Shown here one piece after another: positions 34,765 through 47,461 of a stretch of DNA of 64,000 bases. The position numbers were made by a program, and so were the translations under genes. The stretch is from positions 504,063,176 to 504,127,175 of the forward strand of contig CM057347.1 of the NCBI GenBank assembly GCA_030015575.1. The letters are read 5' to 3'. This stretch comes from Agapanthus africanus. Lineage: Eukaryota; Streptophyta; Magnoliopsida; Asparagales; Amaryllidaceae. A model generated the notes under the pieces. It was not told where the DNA came from. It did no database searches and worked only from the letters and a program-made list of their open reading frames with translations. Position 1 is the first letter of the stretch. Every line of letters starts with the position of its first letter.

Positions 34765-36774
34765 ATGTCTTCTCTTGTCGAGTCAGTAGATGTCGTTGAG
34801 GTAGGTTCTAGGAACCCTTTAGGTAAGCCTGAGTCCTCCCAGGGGGCAGGGGTTGGCCTCTCTTCCCGGGATCATGTGGCGGGGACAGCCCCTAAAGAGG
34901 ATGCGATAGATGCTGCCCCTAGCGCCTTATGTTGGATAAGGCATGAGGACGAGCTTGTCAACGCTCGGGCTCGCTTCTACATCCCCTCACGCTATACGCT
35001 CCGCCTGGCCAAGGAGGGAGAGAGGGAAGACCAAGTACGGGGCAGGAAGATCGCCTTGTATTTGGAAGCATTTTGGGGTGAAATGCGTCTTCCCTTCTCT
35101 CCTGAGGTCGTTGAAGCGTGAACTTTTTCGGGTTAGCCCCCAGTCAGTTGGTGCCAAACTCGTGGAGGATTCTCCTCGGGTTCCTGGTCCGCCTGAAGTT
35201 ACAGGCGATCCCCTTCAGCCTTTCCCTCCTTGATTCTTCTCTCGTCTTCAAAAATCATCCCGGTGGTCGAGCGGGCGACCCGAGGTGGGGTTATCTCTCT
35301 TTCAGAAAGCGACCAGGGGGCGCCGCCGGGATAGGGGTTGTGGCCCTGCCTTCTTCCATTCATGACTGGAAGACGAAGTTCTTCTACGTTTCCCCTCCCG
35401 AGGACGAGAACTGGCCCGTGCCTACAGAGTGGTCGAGGGAGAAGCACTTGCCGGGGAACGAGTCCAGTGACCCCGTCGCGGTGAGAGTGGCGTCATGGGA
35501 GCCGATCCTTCATTTCGACGTGATGTTGTCTGAGAGGGTTCTGGGTTGGGCCGGGCTCAGCCCCGTTGAGTTCGTCGGTAAGTTTAGGTTTTCTTTTTTG
35601 GTTCGTATATTGCCTGTATCGCTGACTCCCTCTACACTTGGTTCTATGCAGGACCCATGGATATGGACTCGCTCCGGGCTTCAATGCGTCGGTCGAGGCC
35701 GGTTGCAAAGGTTAGAGCGCCGGCTCTTCCCGTTCACAGCCTGCCCCGGCTCCTTCTCCCCCGGCGCTAGTGCCCCGCGAGCGCCCGGAGGCGAATCTCG
35801 CCTAGCGGCCCAGCAGAACGTCGGGTCGAAGGCGGGCTCGGATTCTGGAGGACCCGGCCTCGGAGGAGGAGACCGGCTCTCCTTCAAGGCCGCTCAAGAG
35901 GAGATCTACCCGGGGACCGTCTTCCCCGATCACGGTGGAGGAAGGCGGTCTCCAGTTCGCCGTGCCTTCAGGGCTGTCCATCGCGGATAGCCTGCTGCAT
36001 GAGATAGAGGCATCAGCCGGGGGTAGAGTCCCCGGGGCGACCTTCAGGGCTCAACTGGCGTCCATCGCCCAGGTGTCCGTGCAGGTAAGCGCTTGTCTTT
36101 CATTATTATTATTCTTTGAGGTTCGGTGCCTCTCTCATCTTCCTGATCTCTCTTTTGCCTTTCAGGCCCTTCAGCACGTCGCCCTCACCTTGCGCATGGA
36201 GGCCGAGGTGGTAGCCCCGGCGATGAAAGCTGCGGGCCAGCTCGCCTTGCTGGAAGAGAGCTCCAAGTGGGAGCTGGAGACAATGAAGGTGAGGGTCGTC
36301 GCCCTGGAGGGCGAGGTGGAGGCCGGGAAGTGGGAGGTTGCCATGCACCGCGAGGCCACCGCGGTTGCTGAGGCCAAGCTTGAGGATGCTCAGGTGCTAG
36401 CCGGCAACCTGAAGAAGACAGTGAAAACCCTCCGGAAGGAGCTGGGGGCGGCGGCCGAGTGGGCGAAGTCGGCCGACCTGAGGGCGGCCAAGTTGGCCGA
36501 CCTCTCGGCGGCGAAGGCGGTGGAGGGCTACAAGAAGTCGAAAGACTGTTATGATGACCTGGCCGTCGCCACGACCCTCATCTGGCACGAGGCCCTCGAC
36601 GCTGTTAAGGCCCGGGTGCCGGGGTTCGCCGACGAAGGGCTCCGGGCCCAGTACCCCTTTGCAGACACCAGCGGGCAGGGGCAGGAGATTAATGGCGAGG
36701 AAGTCGTCGAGGACCCAGCTTGCCTCGTGATGGATGTCGAGGGCCTCGAGGTCGCTCCTGGCCCCGAGGCCTAA
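34765..36774 (+). pseudogene. Antisense gene 1 of Tat element 2 (gypsy-type transposon domain, coiled coil)
   Basis: This gene runs opposite to its host element. Exon 1 (from the ATG at 34765) encodes RARFYIPSRYTLRLAKEGE. A one-base deletion near 35117 breaks it just before NFFGLAPSQLVPNSW. The following FFYVSPPEDENWPVPTEWS resembles the plant 'putative gypsy type transposon' family (Transposase_28) found antisense in Tat elements. Candidate introns are 35578-35651 (GTAAGT...TGCAG) and 36085-36165 (GTAAGC...TTTCAG). The C-terminal 200 residues are an Ala/Glu/Lys-rich coiled coil. A TATA-like GATAAAATA lies near 34635 and AATAAA at 36889-36894. Function unknown. Confidence 0.7.
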
Positions 36775-36888
36775 AGCCCTCGTCTTCCCTCTCCTTTTTA
36801 TTTTGCTGCGTTTGGAATTTTGTAAGTCTCCGGGTATTTTGTGAGGCTGGGGAGCCAAAAATACCCTCTGTAAAGACTACCTTTTAGT

Positions 36889-36894
36889 AATAAA
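36889..36894 (+). terminator. Poly(A) signal of antisense gene 1
   Basis: AATAAA about 115 bases after the stop codon. The preceding segment GGCTGGGGAGCC...AATACCC closely matches the one before the poly(A) signal of antisense gene 2. Confidence 0.6.
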
Positions 36895-37164
36895 ACTTTT
36901 TCTTTGGTTTCATTAGCTTGCTTTGTAAAATTTTTTTTTCTTCTCGCGCTGTTGGGCTTCCGTGTCAGGTCGGTTATTTGCCTAGCGATCGTCCGTCGAG
37001 TTGATTCAAGCGCTGCTGAGGAGAAGGCGTCTCCATGGCCCCGAAGTCGAGGGGAGATCGCTCGAGTCTTGGATAGACCTGATGCCCTTAGTTGGCAGCT
37101 CGGATCCTCTACGTGTAGTGGGCAGAGGGCTGTCCGCCTTATTTGCGCCGAGGATGGATGGAAG

Positions 37165-39448
37165 TGTTGGAGATAGTGCCATCAGAGTCAATTATTGGAT
37201 CACAGGCACGTGATTGCAATGATTGATGGAGGACCTATCCCGGTAGGACAGTCTTACTCAAGATGATAGTATGCTATCTGGTTTATCTTTATCATCGTGT
37301 ACTGCTTTAGGTGACCTGACAGGTCGCTATTACACGTTGATAGAGCCCCTAGGATTCTTGCTTGACCACCAGCAGTATGAGAGCGATCATATACGTGAGA
37401 GCTGGCAGTCAATAAGCACATCCTTAAAAGGTCCCTAGTCGTGGGAGTTTCGAGACAGGGCATCGATACTCCAGAGCAGACTAGTGTATACAGTCGAGAC
37501 CCCGACGAGGGGCGGTGGCCGGTCTTACAAGCCATTGGTGTCAGTTGGATCACCTAAGATGTATACAGGTGCTCATTGGGTTATGAGTACACCGGACAGG
37601 ACTCGCCGGGAATATGCTAGTTGGTCTTATACCAGACGTCAGATAGCAGTTCCCTGGTGACATGTGTACAGGTTAGTTCATCGACCTGGGGATCGTCATT
37701 TGTCTCGTGTGAGTTCCCACTGTACTTTGATTACTACCCTACCACGGCTCAAAGGAGTCGTGCAAACAGGTTTTAGTTGGGTACAGTCCCGAGCTACATG
37801 GAGGCAGTGAGCGTATCTTCAGGGGTTCGTCTCTCCCGGTATTGGGGGTGAGGTCGTGCTGTGTCTAGGAGAGCCGGAACATGAAAAATCCTTGGCCAAG
37901 GCAGAAGATTTACTGGTAAGTATTCCAGTAGTATCTCAGGGTGTTCTGGGCTACACTCCGACACGACTTGTACCGCTTTTGGGGGTCTGACTTTTACCAA
38001 CACCCTAGGCCCGCCATGCGATGCTCATAGACGAACGGACCGAACTGTACGGATATTGTCACTGACAGGCTTAGTGGGGTGTCAGGCTGAGTTCGCTCAC
38101 AGACGTCCCTTTTGGTCAATACCTGGTAGCCCGTTACGTATTGGCTTATACCTCTGACGTGCTAGTGGTTAAATCCGCAACCAAGGTGTTGACGAGTCTT
38201 TAGAGTCCCCCACATTCAGTTACTCAAGCTTTCGGGCGAAAAGCTGTAGAGGCCGTATGGAGATATGGCAAGGTCCGATCAGATACGTACGGTATTGCAC
38301 GGATCAGGATCGGACAGTTTGTACTATAGGCCGTATGGAAATATGGCAGGGTTCGATCAGATACGTGCGGTATTGCACGAATCAGGATCGAACGGATATT
38401 ACTAACCGGCTTTGGTTTAAGCCGGATCCTAGTATAGTACAGTGTAGATTTTGTCTCATTGCATTTGTATTTCGGTCGGAATACAAATGCGGGTGTGTAT
38501 ACACAGTATCGGGGTTTTCCTGTAATTTATTACGGGACCAGTTTTCTGGAGTTGCCAGTTTGCTTTCCGTTTCGGCCAATTTCCTTTGTATCGTTCATTG
38601 GCCGAAAATTGGTGGAGGAGGGCTTATTTGCATTTGTGCAAATAAGCTTTTGTGGAGGGGGTCTTTGCATATTGTTGTATCATGATGGTGCACCATCCAT
38701 TGACCTCACTTGACTTTTTGCTTCATGATAGTTTTCATGATTGCTTGACTTTGGATATGATGATGGTTGTTTTGGAGTGTGGGTTTTTGGTTGTGATCAT
38801 TGGATTCTCTCATCATCACTTGCTTGCATCATTGCATTCCACCCATCCCTTGACCCTCTCTCTCTCTTGCATTTTGTGTGGATCATTTTCTTTTTCCCAT
38901 CACTTGACTCCATTCCACAATCTCTCTCCCCTCACACACATGGCCGGCCAAGCTTGTATGAGGGCTGCCCATTATTTTGGTGGGGGGATTTTGGTTCTCT
39001 TCATGCAAGAAAAATCCCCAAGTTCATCTAGAAAAAGTTCACATCTCAAACCTCCACCAAAATGGCACCTCCATAAACCCCAAATGAGACACAAGCCTCT
39101 ACACTACATTCTACAGCAAACCTTGGGCACGTCGACTAGCCAGCTTCGTGCCCGAGTTGCCTCGGCATTGAGGTGGGAGCCCGTAAAAGATGTAGGCGAT
39201 GTGGTGCACTTCCGACGATGAGGTGGAGACCGGACATTCCGCGGGAGATCGGGACGACGACGAGAAGACCGGAGGACTCGGATCAGTCGGTATATCTCTA
39301 TTCCCTATCTTGTAGTTAGCTAGGACTAGTTAATGATTCGATCCGGGTATTAGTGCGCGGTGGTGCCAGTTCATGAAAAATTTAAGTATATCACCGCTTC
39401 CGCATTTTGGCCTCGGGATGGAGGCCGGGACGCCGCCGTGCACTTACA
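37165..39448 (+). mobile_element. 5' LTR of plus-strand copia
   Basis: Begins TGTTGGAGATAG and ends GTGCACTTACA; 2284 bp. Includes a tandem 78-bp duplication at about 38253-38405 and several W-box-like TTGAC motifs near 38700-38900. The ORFs in it repeat in the other LTR and look non-coding. Confidence 0.9.
38253..38405 (+). repeat. Tandem duplication (about 78 bp) within copia LTR
   Basis: Two adjacent units starting GGCCGTATGGAGATATGG and GGCCGTATGGAAATATGG. Each contains GGTCCGATC/GATCGGAC-type inverted arms. The same duplication is present in the second LTR at about 46266-46418, so it predates the element's last transposition. Confidence 0.8.
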
Positions 39449-39449
39449 G

Positions 39450-39462
39450 TGGTATCAGAGCC
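39450..39462 (+). other. Primer-binding site of plus-strand copia
   Basis: TGGTATCAGAGCC one base after the LTR end, identical to that of the minus-strand copia. A second copy follows the 3' LTR at 47463-47475, where no site is expected. Confidence 0.9.
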
Positions 39463-41700
39463 TCGCCATTAACCTAGTCTAGCTTTGTTTAATGTGTTTA
39501 CATTTCCGATCGACCAAAATTCCAAAATCCGCGTTTTTCACATGCATCAGTTTTCTGTTGAAATTTTCTGGAGTCGAAAATTTTTTCAGGTTGTAGAAAA
39601 GTGATGTACTGGAAATTCTAAGAACACTGTAGAAATTCGATACAGTGAATCTACAATAGGAGCGCGGAACCGCGGCCAAACCCCCCTTTAGGCCGCGGTT
39701 CCGCCGCACTATGTTGAGATCACTGCATCAAATTTCAACAGTTGCTTTCTGGGTTAAAATTAGGGTTTTTGGAATGTTAATTTTGGGCCCAGAATTTCTT
39801 GATGTGCTACAGTAGTACTTGGGGGCCCACTTGTTAAAATTTGATCGATCGGATATTTTAAACACATTAGTTCACAGTATTTACATTATATCTGCGACCG
39901 TGAATGTCACTTGATCGGTAAATCCAGTCTAACTGCTATAGCCCGGTTAGACGGATTTGCGAACGTGACTTTCACGTTGATGTTCTGTGATTTTGCTGTG
40001 ATATTACGGATCGGTCGTGGTGGATAGCCTGGATGCAATGCTAGTACTGTTTTGTTGTATTATGTACATTTGATATTGCGGGGCGAGCGTCCGACATGTG
40101 GACTGCCGTCACTGCCTGATTGTATTATTATTTTGGGGCACGGCCAGGTTGCGGTCGATATACCCGTTGTATGTATATTTTACTTTCTGTACTAGGATTA
40201 CCCCAAGGTGGGGTGCACGGATAGCCGGGTTCTAGAGGGCAACAAGCCCGCATCTCATGGCATTGAGACGGAGGGGGCTTCACTCTAGAATTGGCGGGCT
40301 ATTCGCCGCACTCGTAGGGGGTACAGGTTGACCCAGGAAGGGTGCCCAAGTTACCGGATTCCGTGAAGTGCTGGGTGGTCCATTCACGTTGCTGAAGGGG
40401 GCTGCCTCGCTTCAGGTTTTGGCGGGTAACTTGCCGCGCCCGTAGGGGTCTAGGATTTCATTGCACAGGCTATCCACACGACCAGGGGAACGTCGGGTTT
40501 CAGTAGTGGCTCTCTGAAACCCGGGGATCCCAGATATCTGTTTTGTTCTGTGATGCTGTACATTTCTGTGATATTGCATTTTTTCACGCCTTGAGCGAAT
40601 ATAATATATTGGTATATATATTAGTAGATGTTGTATATGTTTTGCATCCGCGCTAGTCCAGTCCCTGCTCTGTCGTTAGTTAGCTAACCTAACGGGTAAT
40701 GACGGGACCCGGTGGCGAATGCGGATGGCATATACGTACATCAATATATTTTCGTTCTTTTTGGTGTGATCAATTGATGGGACTGCGTTGATTCGGATCA
40801 ATGCAAGTTAAAAACAAACCTAATCTGATGTTGTTGGAACACTTTTCAAAAGCTGTTATTGCAAGGACGTTCACTTTTGTTTTGCACCGTGGTATTCAGT
40901 TGGAATATCCTGCTCCTCAGTCGACGAGGCAAGGGCCGAGATCCCTTCACCGGGAGTGACCCCTTGGACAAAAGGTTTCCGTCAGGGTAATAACTTCACT
41001 ATAGCCGATTACTTTTGCTTTGCATCGTGGTATTCAGTTGGAATATCCTGCACCTCATTTTACGGGGAAAGAGCCGAGATCCCTTCATCGGGAGTGACCT
41101 CTTTAGCAAAGGTTTTCGCCACTATATTTTTAAAAGCTATCAGTTCCTTCAACGATATCAAATTCATTACGTTAAAGGTTTTCGCCAGAAACCATTCGTA
41201 GCCCTCCGTCGTTTCATATGGGTAGTCAATAGTATTCAAGCTGTGTTTGTTGGCCAAAGTCAAGGCACAGTGTTTGGTAGCTTTTGGTTATTCATATGCA
41301 GTATAGATAGATGCGTTGGTTTGGGGCAGTCGTATAGCCTTGTTGGCCAAAGTCAAGGGCTTGTACGGGTGGGCTCAAATTAACCTGGAGAATGACGGGT
41401 AGAACTTGACATGTGACTTATGATTTGTTGGCCAAAGTCAAGGTCATAAGAGCATGGGGTAAAAATCGCATTGGGAGTTTCAAAAGAACTGAAACTTGCC
41501 AGATATGCGCATACCTTCTGGAGTGTGACACCGTGAGCGGATTCCGTCACGTTATCATGCGATGATAGTTGGATCCCGATTCCCACTGATGAGTTAGTTT
41601 ACTCCTCGGGTGATCCCGACTAATTCTTCTTTCAGGTTTGGAGGAGAATTTGACGGTACAGTGGGAGGTTTCCAGATTGGATAAATTGGTAACCATTCTG
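39463..41700 (+). other. Leader of plus-strand copia
   Basis: No credible ORF. Contains three TTGGCCAAAGTCAAGG motifs (41249, 41342, 41427) and, near 41600-41640, TGATCCCGACTAATTCTTC and GTTTGGAGGAGAA, which match the region just upstream of gag in the minus-strand copia (18610-18710). Confidence 0.7.
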
Positions 41701-41844
41701 ATCTAGGTTAAAGTGCACGCTGAGTGTTTCTTTTCTCTCTCTCTTTGGCAGCGACCATTGACCTGACCCTAAGACTATGACTTAGTGACCAAAATTGACC
41801 GAACCTTCTTAAACACTGGCTTTTGGATTGTCAGAGTTGCAAAC

Positions 41845-42610
41845 CTCATTGCCACTCCTACTTTTACCCTTTTCTTCAGGACACCCCGTATTACTACGAA
41901 CGTCCACTTCCATTAGACAAAACCATCGTATGGTTAGATACGAACTCGAAGGAATTTATTCGAGAATGGTTTCCGGTTCTGGAGAAAACGGATAGGACTA
42001 TTCAGTTGACTTTTCCTTTTACCTTCTCTCAGGTTGCGAGTACTCCTTGGTTTAGGAAATAGTACACCTATTACGCAAATTGGATAGTCTTCTTCCAAAC
42101 CTTAGGCTGGTGCCGACCGGTAGGGAATGAAGAAAACCAATTAGCCTAACGATGGTGTACAGAAGGTATTAAGTTAAGACAAAGCAAGGGATTAGTAAGA
42201 GGGCAAAGTAAATTGCGACTGCTATTCACGACCAAACCAAGTATTCCTTCGCCAATCCTAAATCACCTTTGTATTTCTCCAGGAAACTCCGTATCACTAC
42301 GAAGATCCACAGTTTATTGGATACTCCATCGTATGGTTATATACGAACTCGAAAGGAACTTGTTCCAGTTCGGGGATGGATTCTGGTTCAGGAGAAATAG
42401 GAATAAGATTTATTCGGTTGTCTTTTATCCTCACCTCCTCTCGCATTGCGAGTGTTCCTAGGATTAGGACAGTACACCCATTATGCTTATTGGATAGTCT
42501 TCTTCCAAACCATAGACTGGTGCCGAACGGTAGGGAAGGAAGAAAACCATTTGGCCTAAAGGGGTGTGCAGAAGGTAATGACTAAAGACATATAAAGGGA
42601 TTTGGAGAGG
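41845..42610 (+). repeat. Diverged tandem duplication in the copia interior, unrecognised content
   Basis: Two copies about 400 bp apart share CCGTATYACTACGAA, ATCGTATGGTTA, TACGAACTCGAA and TTGGATAGTCTTCTTCCAAACC. They differ by many substitutions and indels, so the duplication is old. The content does not resemble the copia gag of the other element and I do not recognise it. Confidence 0.6.
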
Positions 42611-43449
42611 TGTCAAAGAATTATACGGTTATAGTCGTGAATCTGGAAGAGGAATTACTAGGAATACCAGGATACCCCATCGAAACATTTCAATGTTTCA
42701 GTTTCACTGTGTATTGTTAAAGGATAACTGATTTCCCGATTAGATACTTACTCCAGGGTATGTATTTACCAGGTATGATTCTCACATCTGTATGGTTTTA
42801 CAGATGATGAGTGGGAGTAAGTTATTGGAAATTGGGTGATCATCCTCATTAATCGGGATTCGTTGTAATCGGTGATATTTGAGGAAGTCACCTGGGTTGT
42901 TTGCCGGACGGCAAGTATTTGGTTTTGAATATCCGCTGTTATGCACCAATTTCAAATCGATACATTTGTACGTCTATTTTTATAGAGTGAGATATATCTT
43001 TTTGAAATTATGTCTGTGACATTTACCTATATCAGTGGATGGTTAGGTAAGGAGCATTAAACAGCGGTGTAATTCTTCTCAACCATAAGTACAGATTCCA
43101 ACCTACGACACACAGTGGATGAGTTATCAGACTCAAGGGACTTATACAGAGTATTGTATGTTGTCCAGGGTCCATCAGGACAGTGGGGTTGGTCCTCATA
43201 CTATATTCGGTTTACTTATGACTTCTCTAGTTTTTAGACAGGTGTTTCTTGGAAACACATGGTCCGAATTTTGAGAAGTTATAGGTATTTGAATAAAGCA
43301 GAGAACCAGATATTGCAAGTATCGGGATTCTTCAAAGTGATCGGAGATGTAGATACTTGAGTATGGTGTTAAGTTGATAGTAATGGTTAAAGAAACTTGC
43401 TTCTTTTTCAAGTTACTCATAATTGGAAGCATTCCTAAGTTGAGTAACG

Positions 43450-45163
43450 CTGATCGGCCTCTCTCCATTTAGTAGACATGCACTGGAGACAGCTGCATGA
43501 TTTGAATCTGGTTCAATTAAATCAGTGCCTCTGGTTCTATATTGGATATAGAACAGTTCATATCTTAACGTTGTTAAGGTACGGGAAGTTGTCCGGTTTA
43601 TGCTTAAAACCTGATACTGGACAACTCAAGGCACGTTTCTGTAATGGCTGTTTGTGGGTTGACCCAGGCTATGACGAGGGTTGACTTTCTACCATCTGGC
43701 AGATCAATAGAAATATTGTTCTAGACTCGCCACAGTTTTATTAAAAATGGATTTTTTCAGAAAACAGTAGTGGGAGTATGGTAGAACTGGAAGTGATTCC
43801 AGAACCACAAACGATTACTGAAGATTTGATAGGAACCTAAAGATTCAATCTGGATTGACATTCCATTGGCCACTCCGCAGATAAGGTGGGTAACTTCAGG
43901 CACCCGAGAGGTACTACGGTAGCCTCAAGGACGGTGACAGGGAAGTTCTTGTTTACCCAGGTTTGCCATTGCTGTTGTTCCAGACTGTGAGACCCGGTAG
44001 GAGGATGAGTATAGCGTCGTTCTAAACTATTTTTAGAAGTGTACGTCTATATGACTCTGCCAGAGGGTTGTCGTAGTCAGTGGGAGCAGCGGAAGCATTG
44101 GTGGACAAGTAGCTTATGTCTATTTATAGACTAAAGCAGATGTAGCGGAGATAGATCATCTATTTCTGACGTGACAGTCATGGGTTTGACTTCATCAGAA
44201 TAGGGGATGGATCTGTTGAGAATGTAGTAGGGTGTGATGTCATGGTATTTGGATGACATACACAGAGTAGGAAAGGAAACTCCTATACTGCAATCGGTTA
44301 TACTTTGGTCGTCACACAGTGTTTCTCCACATGGGACTTGGACATTATATCAGACATACTGGTTACTAGATCTATGGTTTTAGATCTAGATTTGGGTGGT
44401 TTCCCAATCAGGATACTTAGACAGCATTCTAAGAGTATTTAGAATGGACGACTCCTGGCACGGTAGTGTACCTGCAGATGATGGAGTCACCCTCTCTAAA
44501 GGTGTCTTACAGACTAAAGGGGAGAGGGATGTGCATGATTGGCAGATCACTTGCTCAGGCAATTGAGTCAATCATGAGATGTCAAGTACCACACCAGATG
44601 TTGTTCTTGCACTAGATGCAATAAGTTGACATTGATCCAATCCTAGAGAAACAGTTGGAAGCAGTTTTAGAACATAAGTGGATGTTCTAAGGAATATGAT
44701 AACGACAGCCTCATTCGGGAGACAGTTATCATTCCAGGCTTCCAAGGTGACCTGGACGACAAGGAGGTTGTCAGAGTTATAGTTTTCCTTCTAACGAGGG
44801 GCAGTATTTTGGACAGGTGGTCCAGGGAAATTCTGAGGGAGGCATGGCGCATGACACTGATTAAGTTCGGTTGTCGATACAGTCTAAGAAGTTTGGATTT
44901 GGAGTTCATTTATGAGCTAGGTCCCATCAGAAATCCAGACATATTCTAAGACAGGTATTGCTCATTTCGGGAGATGGGTTTCTCCGCGACCTTGAGATAT
45001 AGAGAGACATAGAAAGAAACAACAAAGCGGATCCACTCACTGAGGCTATTCCTCGAACGCAATAGTTTCGCAAACGGGTTTTGTGAGACTGACTAGTAGA
45101 GGAGTTGGGTGTTCGGTATCACACGGGCTGTGAGTATGCGACATCGCAATAATTAGCCTTGAG
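43450..45163 (+). pseudogene. Degenerate copia pol remnant
   Basis: No long frame survives, but the DNA aligns by eye to the minus-strand copia pol in order: the integrase C-terminal spacer (GAACTGG...ATTCCAGAACCACA, about 43785), the RT segment encoding the YMDQPEGF region (about 44040-44095), GACATACACAG...CAATCGGTTAT (about 44258-44310) and the RNase H end (AAGCGGATCCACTCACTGAGGC, about 45025-45050). Stops and indels are frequent throughout. Confidence 0.7.
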
Positions 45164-45177
45164 TGCAAGTGGGAGAT
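45164..45177 (+). other. Polypurine tract of plus-strand copia
   Basis: TGCAAGTGGGAGAT directly before the 3' LTR, identical in sequence and position to the tract of the minus-strand copia. Confidence 0.9.
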
Positions 45178-47461
45178 TGTTGGAGATAGTGCCCTCAGAG
45201 TCAATTATTGGATCACAGGCACGTGATTGCAATGATTGATGGAGGACCTATCCCGGTAGGACAGTCTTACTCAAGATGATAGTATGCTATCTGGTTTATC
45301 TTTATCATCGTGTACTGCTTTAGGTGACCTGACAGGTCGCTATTATACGTTGATAGAGCCCCTAGGATTCTTGCTTGACCACCAGCAGTATGAGGGCGAT
45401 CATATACGTGAGAGCTGGCAGTCTATAAGCACATCCTTAAAAGATCCCTAGTCGTGGGAGTTTCGAGACAGGGCATCGATACTCCAGAGCAGACTAGTGT
45501 ATACAGTCGAGACCCCGACGAGGGGCGGTGGACGGTCTCACAAGCCATTGGTGTCAGTTGGATCACCTAAGATGTATACAGGTGCTCATTGGGTTATGAG
45601 TACACCGGACAGGACTCGCCGGGAACATGCTAGTTGGTCTTATACCAAACGTCAGATAGCAGTTCCCTGGTGACATGTGTACAGGTTAGTTCATCGACCT
45701 GGGGATCGTCATTTGTCTCGTGTGAGTTCCCACTGTACTTTGATTACTACCCAACCACGGCTCAAAGGAGTCGTGCAAACAGGTTTTAGTTGGGTACAGT
45801 CCCGAGCTACATGGAGGCAGTGAGCGTATCTTCAGGGGTTCGTCTCTCCCGGTATTGGGGGTGAGGTCGTGCTGTGTCTAGGAGAGCCGGAACATGAAAA
45901 GTCCTTGGCCAAGGCAGGAGATTTACTGGTAAGTATTCCAGTAGTATCTCAGGGTGTTCTGGGCTACACTCCGACACGACTTGTACCGCTTTTGGGGGTC
46001 TGACTTTTACCAACCCCCTAGGCCCGCCATGCGATGCTCATAGACGAACGGACCGAACTGTACGGATATTGTCACTGACAGGCTCAGTGGGGTGTCAGGC
46101 TGAGTTCGCTCACAGACGTCCCTTTTGGTCAATACCTGGTAGCCCGTTACGTATTGGCTTATACCTCTGACGTGCTAGTGGTTAAATCCGCAACCAAGGT
46201 GTTGACGAGTCTTTAGAGTCCCCCACATTCAGTTACTCAAGCTTTCGGGCGAAAAGCTGTAGAGGCCGTATGGAGATATGGCAAGGTCCGATCAGATATG
46301 TGCGGTATTGCACGGATCAGGATCGGACAGTTTGTACTATAGGCCGTATGGAAATATGGCAGGGTTCGATCAGATACGTGCGGTATTGCACGAATCAGGA
46401 TCGAACGGATATTACTAACCGGCTTTGGTTTAAGCCGGATCCTAGTATAGTACAGTGTAGATTTTGTCTCATTGCATTTGTATTTCGGTCGGAATACAAA
46501 TGCGGGTGTGTATACACAGTATCGGGGTTTTCCTGTAATTTATTACGGGACCAGTTTTCTGGAGTTGCCAGTTTGCTTTCCGTTTCGGCCAATTTCCTTT
46601 GTATCGTTCATTGGCCGAAAATTGGTGGAGGAGGGCTTATTTGCATTTGTGCAAATAAGCTTTTGTGGAGGGGGTCTTTGCATATTGTTGTATCATGATG
46701 GTGCACCATCCATTGACCTCACTTGACTTTTTGCTTCATGATAGTTTTCATGATTGCTTGACTTTAGATATGATGATGGTTGTTTTGGAGTGTGGGTTTT
46801 TGGTTGTGATCATTGGATTCTCTCATCATCATTTGCTTGCATCATTGCATTCTACCCACCCCTTGACCCTCTCTCTCTCTTGCATTTTGTGTGGATCATT
46901 TTCTTTTTCCCATCACTTGACTCCATTCCACAATCTCTCTCCCCTCACACACATGGCCGGCCAAGCTTGTATGAGGGCTGCCCATTATTTTGGTGGGGGG
47001 ATTTTGGTTCTCTTCATGCAAGAAAAATCCCCAAGTTCATCTAGAAAAAGTTCATATCTCAAACCTCCACCAAAATGGCACCTCCATAAACCCCAAATGA
47101 GACACAAGCCTCTACACTACATTCTACAGCAAACCTTGGGCACGTCGACTAGCCAGCTTCATGCCCGAGTTGCCTCGGCATTGAGGTGGGAGCCCATAAA
47201 AGATGTAGGCGATGTGGCGCACTTCCGACGACGAGGTGGAGACCGGACATTCCGCGGGAGATCGGGACGACGACGAGAAGACCGGAGGACTCGGATCAGT
47301 CGGTATATCTCTATTCCCTATCTTGTAGTTAGCTAGGACTAGTTAATGGTTCGATCCGGGTATTAGTGCGCGGTGGTGCCAGTTCATGAAAAATTTAAGT
47401 ATATCACCGCTTCCGCATTTTGGCCTCGGGATGGAGGCCGGGGCGCCGCCGTGCACTTACA
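45178..47461 (+). mobile_element. 3' (middle) LTR of plus-strand copia
   Basis: 2284 bp, collinear with 37165-39448 over its full length with scattered substitutions. It is followed not by host flank but by another PBS and leader segment. Confidence 0.9.

Noticed and set aside
38652..39221. ORFs of 142-223 residues at 38257-39221 and 46270-47336
   Set aside because: These are the two LTR copies of the plus-strand copia; low-complexity products, and the longer version at 46665 exists only because of a few substitutions.
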